DNA from: a bacterium
GTDB lineage: Bacteria > Patescibacteriota > Minisyncoccia > Phycocordibacterales > Phycocordibacteraceae
Direction: 5' to 3'
Assembly (NCBI GenBank): GCA_021813835.1
Contig: JAKAJJ010000037.1
Coordinates: 1 to 6,189 of the forward strand
DNA length: 6,189 nucleotides
Positions 4,711 to 6,189 of the stretch are shown here, piece after piece. How positions within the stretch are numbered: position 1 is the stretch's first letter; each line of letters opens with the position of its first letter. The position numbers and the translations under genes were made by a program. Below the pieces are notes generated by a model that was given only the letters and a program-made list of their open reading frames with translations, made no database searches and was not told where the DNA came from.

Positions 4711-5280
4711 ATGGAATCGCTCGCCACGCTTTTCGGGTCGCCGGCGCGCCTCAAGATGCTCCGCCTCTTCGTGTTCAACCAGAGCGCCGCCCTCACGTCC
4801 GCCGAAATCGCCGCCCGGACGAAGCTCTCCAAGGAAGTCGTGCGCGCCGAGCTCGCCGAACTTCTCGCCGCCCGCTTCATCCGCAAGCGCGCCGCCCGCG
4901 CGCCCATCCGTTACCAGGCGAACCCGCGCTTCGAGCACCTCGGTGCGCTCGAGGTATTCATCCGCGAGACGACGAACGTCCGCCCGGCGCGCATCGTGTC
5001 GGCGCTCCGGCGCTCCGGCGCGCTCCGGCTCGTCGTGCTCTCGGGGTTTTTCACGGGCGTCCTCGAGCCGCAGATCGACCTCCTCCTCGTCGGCGACCAC
5101 CTCGACGAACGCACCCTCGCGCATGCCGTGCGCTCGCTCGAAGCGGAATTCGGGCGCGAGATCCGCTATGCGGCGTTCCCCACCGCCGATTTCCGCTACC
5201 GGATGGGGGTCTACGACCGCCTCCTGCGCGACGTTCTCGACTATCCACACCGCCTCCTTATCGATAAGATAGGGCTCTAG
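4711..5280 (+). CDS. Winged-helix DNA-binding protein with degenerate nucleotidyltransferase-like C-terminal domain
   Basis: This is a 189-residue soluble protein. Residues 1-70 fit an ArsR/MarR-like winged helix: LFGSPARLKMLRLFVFNQ (helix 1), then LTSAEIAARTKLSKEVVRAELAELLAARFIRKR with a helix-turn-helix at about 29-54, and a wing near 56-70. Residues 103-185 resemble the minimal nucleotidyltransferase fold: LRLVVLSGFFTG at 105-116, IDLLLVGD at 122-129, then LEAEFGREIRYAAFPTADFRYRMGVYDRLLRDVL at 143-176. The catalytic GSxxRG is replaced by SGFFTG, and of the DxD pair only D123 remains, so catalysis is unlikely. This suggests a regulator whose C-terminal domain binds a ligand or partner (inference). 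Similar proteins occur in Parcubacteria and archaea, often annotated as HTH or nucleotidyltransferase-domain proteins. The start follows a promoter directly, without a Shine-Dalgarno. The stop codon is six bases upstream of the next promoter's -10 box, so it may control the MscS-like gene or itself. Confidence 0.75.
   Translation: MESLATLFGSPARLKMLRLFVFNQSAALTSAEIAARTKLSKEVVRAELAELLAARFIRKRAARAPIRYQANPRFEHLGALEVFIRETTNVRPARIVSALRRSGALRLVVLSGFFTGVLEPQIDLLLVGDHLDERTLAHAVRSLEAEFGREIRYAAFPTADFRYRMGVYDRLLRDVLDYPHRLLIDKIGL
5257..5268. repeat. 12-bp palindrome CTTATCGATAAG upstream of the MscS-like promoter
   Basis: This perfect palindrome lies in the last codons of the winged-helix gene and covers the position where a -35 box would sit for the -10 at 5287-5292. 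It could be an operator, but it also simply encodes Leu-Ile-Asp-Lys. It shares the ATCGAT core with the rplJ-rplL gap. Confidence 0.3.
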
Positions 5281-5283
5281 AAG

Positions 5284-5292
5284 TGCTATACT
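5284..5292 (+). promoter_or_regulatory. Extended -10 promoter of the MscS-like gene
   Basis: TGCTATACT is a near-consensus extended -10 (TG, one base, TATACT at 5287-5292). No -35 is apparent. It begins 4 bases after the stop of the winged-helix gene. Transcription would start near 5299, leaving a leader of about 55 bases that contains copy 2 of the CGATTAAYCGCATA element. Confidence 0.6.
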
Positions 5293-5323
5293 TTTCGGCA
5301 AGCGCTCGCATCGAGGGCGCAAG

Positions 5324-5337
5324 CGATTAACCGCATA
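5324..5337 (+). repeat. Upstream element CGATTAACCGCATA (copy 2, before the MscS-like gene)
   Basis: This matches 13 of 14 bases of the element at 4187-4200 and lies 17 bases before the ATG at 5355, inside the predicted 5' UTR. No Shine-Dalgarno is visible at this start either. Confidence 0.35.
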
Positions 5338-5354
5338 AATACAGCAGTATCCCT

Positions 5355-6038
5355 ATGGTTTTCACCACCTGGGCGGATGTGCTCAGCCAATCCTTCCAAA
5401 ACCTGTTCTACGGAGTGGTTGCGTTCATCCCCAATTTAGTCGTCGCAATCATCATCTTCATCGTCGGCTGGCTCATCGGCGTCGGTGTGGGTCGCGTGGT
5501 TGAACAAATCATCAGCTCCCTGCGCATCGACCAGGCGCTCCGGTCCGCCGGACTCGAGCGCTTGCTGTCCCGCGCGGGATTTGAGTTGTCGTCGGGCCGA
5601 TTCCTCGGCTTCCTCGTCAAATGGTTCTTCATCATCGTCTTCCTGGTTGCGGCGCTGGGCGTGCTGCACCTTGATGCGGTGAATCTCTTCATCCGCGACG
5701 TGGTACTCGGCTACCTGCCGCAGGTCATCGTCGCCTCGCTCATCCTGCTCGTCGCGGCCGTCGTCGCGGTCGCGGCGGAGCGGGTGGTCGTCGGTTCCGC
5801 GAAGGCGGCGAATCTGCATGCCGCCGGCTTCATCGGCAGGGTGGCGCGCTACGCCATCTGGGTGTTCGCGATCCTCGCGGCGCTCTCCCAGCTCGATGTG
5901 GCCCCGATATTTATGCAGACCCTCTTCACGGGCGTCGTCATCGCCGTGTCGCTTGCGGTCGGCCTCGCTTTCGGCCTCGGCGGCCAGGGGGCGGCGGCGC
6001 GCTACCTCGAACACCTCCAGGAGGACGTCCGGCGCTAA
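5355..6038 (+). CDS. MscS-related membrane protein with conserved TM-helix repeats, lacking the cytoplasmic beta domain
   Basis: This is a 227-residue protein with hydrophobic segments at about 18-46, 83-105, 116-145, 160-181 and 186-212. It shows internal repetition: PNLVVAIIIFIVGWLIG at 26-42 resembles PQVIVASLILLVAAVVA at 122-138, and RFLGFLVKWFFIIVFLVAALGVLHLD at 82-107 resembles FIGRVARYAIWVFAILAALSQLD at 159-181. This is the pattern of the conserved TM-helix repeat found in small-conductance mechanosensitive channel relatives. The last helix runs into GLAFGLGGQGAAARYLEHL at 203-221, reminiscent of the Gly/Ala-rich pore helix TM3 of MscS. The chain then ends, so the beta and C-terminal vestibule domains are absent. 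It may form a tension- or ion-responsive pore, or be a subunit for a separate partner. It is probably monocistronic, with its own extended -10 promoter and a terminator 17 bases after the stop. Channel activity is inferred. Confidence 0.78.
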   Translation: MVFTTWADVLSQSFQNLFYGVVAFIPNLVVAIIIFIVGWLIGVGVGRVVEQIISSLRIDQALRSAGLERLLSRAGFELSSGRFLGFLVKWFFIIVFLVAALGVLHLDAVNLFIRDVVLGYLPQVIVASLILLVAAVVAVAAERVVVGSAKAANLHAAGFIGRVARYAIWVFAILAALSQLDVAPIFMQTLFTGVVIAVSLAVGLAFGLGGQGAAARYLEHLQEDVRR

Positions 6039-6055
6039 CGCACGCATTCGGAGTG

Positions 6056-6081
6056 AAAAACCCCGCGAAAGCGGGGTTTTT
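6056..6081 (+). terminator. Intrinsic terminator after the MscS-like gene
   Basis: An 11-bp stem (6056-6066 with 6071-6081, core CCCCGC/GCGGGG) carries a GAAA tetraloop, with five A on the left and five T on the right. It starts 17 bases after the stop. The symmetrical A and T runs would allow termination in both directions. Confidence 0.92.
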
Positions 6082-6132
6082 CGTTTCTCCGGCGACTCCG
6101 TCTTTCGACCGCCTGCACAAGTTCAGATACAT

Positions 6133-6159
6133 TTGGCACTCCTCATAACTGAGGAGATA
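6133..6159 (+). promoter_or_regulatory. Hairpin with a CIRCE-like left half, before a possible start codon
   Basis: CTCCTCA (6139-6145) pairs perfectly with TGAGGAG (6150-6156) around a TAAC loop. The right arm contains GAGGAG, the only strong Shine-Dalgarno-like sequence near the ATG at 6159, so the hairpin could mask it. TTGGCACTC (6133-6141) equals the left half of the HrcA operator (TTAGCACTC-N9-GAGTGCTAA and its TTGGCACTC variant). After exactly nine bases the right half is only GAGGAGATA, a poor match. Either reading is tentative. Confidence 0.3.
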
Positions 6160-6189
6160 TGCGGATTTTCAGCACGGTGCGGGGTACAG
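6159..6189 (+). CDS. Possible start of a further gene, cut by the right edge
   Basis: The ATG at 6159 opens a frame reading MRIFSTVRGT to the edge of the window, preceded by GAGGAG at 6151-6156. The spacing of two bases is shorter than ideal. The preceding 75 bases hold no gene and are less GC-rich than the coding regions, as expected for a promoter/UTR. Ten residues are too few to recognise a family or to be sure it is coding. Confidence 0.3.
   Translation, partial: MRIFSTVRGT

Noticed and set aside
5241..5249. CTATCCACA, one mismatch from a DnaA box
   Set aside because: It is a single copy inside coding sequence (Asp-Tyr-Pro-His), with no cluster, no AT-rich unwinding region and no dnaA/dnaN nearby.
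4649..5272. Overlapping + strand frames starting in the rplL terminator and running through the winged-helix gene
   Set aside because: They begin inside the terminator hairpin, have no ribosome binding site and translate to Ser/Arg/Pro-rich nonsense. The 4711 frame has a recognisable HTH and its own promoter.
4543..5322. Minus-strand frame spanning the end of rplL, the terminator and the winged-helix gene
   Set aside because: It crosses a strong terminator and two well-supported + strand genes, and its translation is charged and low-complexity with no family features.
1..6189. CRISPR array, insertion sequence, tRNA or rRNA
   Set aside because: No regularly spaced repeats, transposase-like reading frame, terminal inverted repeats with duplications, cloverleaf or rRNA core motif could be found on either strand.

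Overview
The window is a GC-rich bacterial segment with every recognisable gene on the + strand. The cues point to a high-GC member of the Candidate Phyla Radiation (Patescibacteria/Parcubacteria-like). These are an O-antigen-ligase-like membrane protein with a TPR tail behind a membrane-anchored TPR protein, an rplJ-rplL pair separated from rplKA and rpoBC, a winged-helix protein with a degenerate nucleotidyltransferase-like domain, and a short MscS-like membrane protein without the cytoplasmic domains. The lineage is inferred from architecture and gene order; no rRNA or other marker fixes it.

Layout. (1) 3-395: the C-terminal end of a membrane protein cut by the left edge. It has an Ala/Pro-rich linker and two membrane helices. 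(2) 420-3458: a tight three-gene block. A signal-anchored TPR protein overlaps by 4 bases (ATGA) with a 730-residue Wzy_C/WaaL-type polytopic protein carrying a C-terminal TPR-like domain. That gene overlaps by 20 bases with a 48-codon single-helix membrane protein. The block looks like a surface-glycan transfer or polymerisation module. (3) 3459-4675: the ribosomal stalk operon. It has its own promoter with a perfect palindrome in the spacer, an L10-leader RNA, rplJ, rplL and a strong intrinsic terminator. (4) 4671-5280: a winged-helix regulator-like gene whose -35 box overlaps the end of the rplL terminator. (5) 5281-6081: an extended -10 promoter, an MscS-related membrane protein and a terminator. 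(6) 6082-6189: a non-coding, less GC-rich stretch with a hairpin and a possible start of a further gene cut by the right edge.

Regulation stands out more than gene content. Four promoter-like elements can be read, several very close to their start codons. Most starts lack a Shine-Dalgarno sequence. rplJL has a likely autoregulatory leader plus a possible operator. A near-identical 14-base element lies upstream of both rplL and the MscS-like gene. No mobile element, CRISPR array, tRNA or rRNA is visible. I see no clear new defence or mobile system. The best candidates for something undescribed are the TPR/ligase/small-protein module, the palindrome inside the rplJ promoter, and the regulator-like gene paired with the MscS-like protein.
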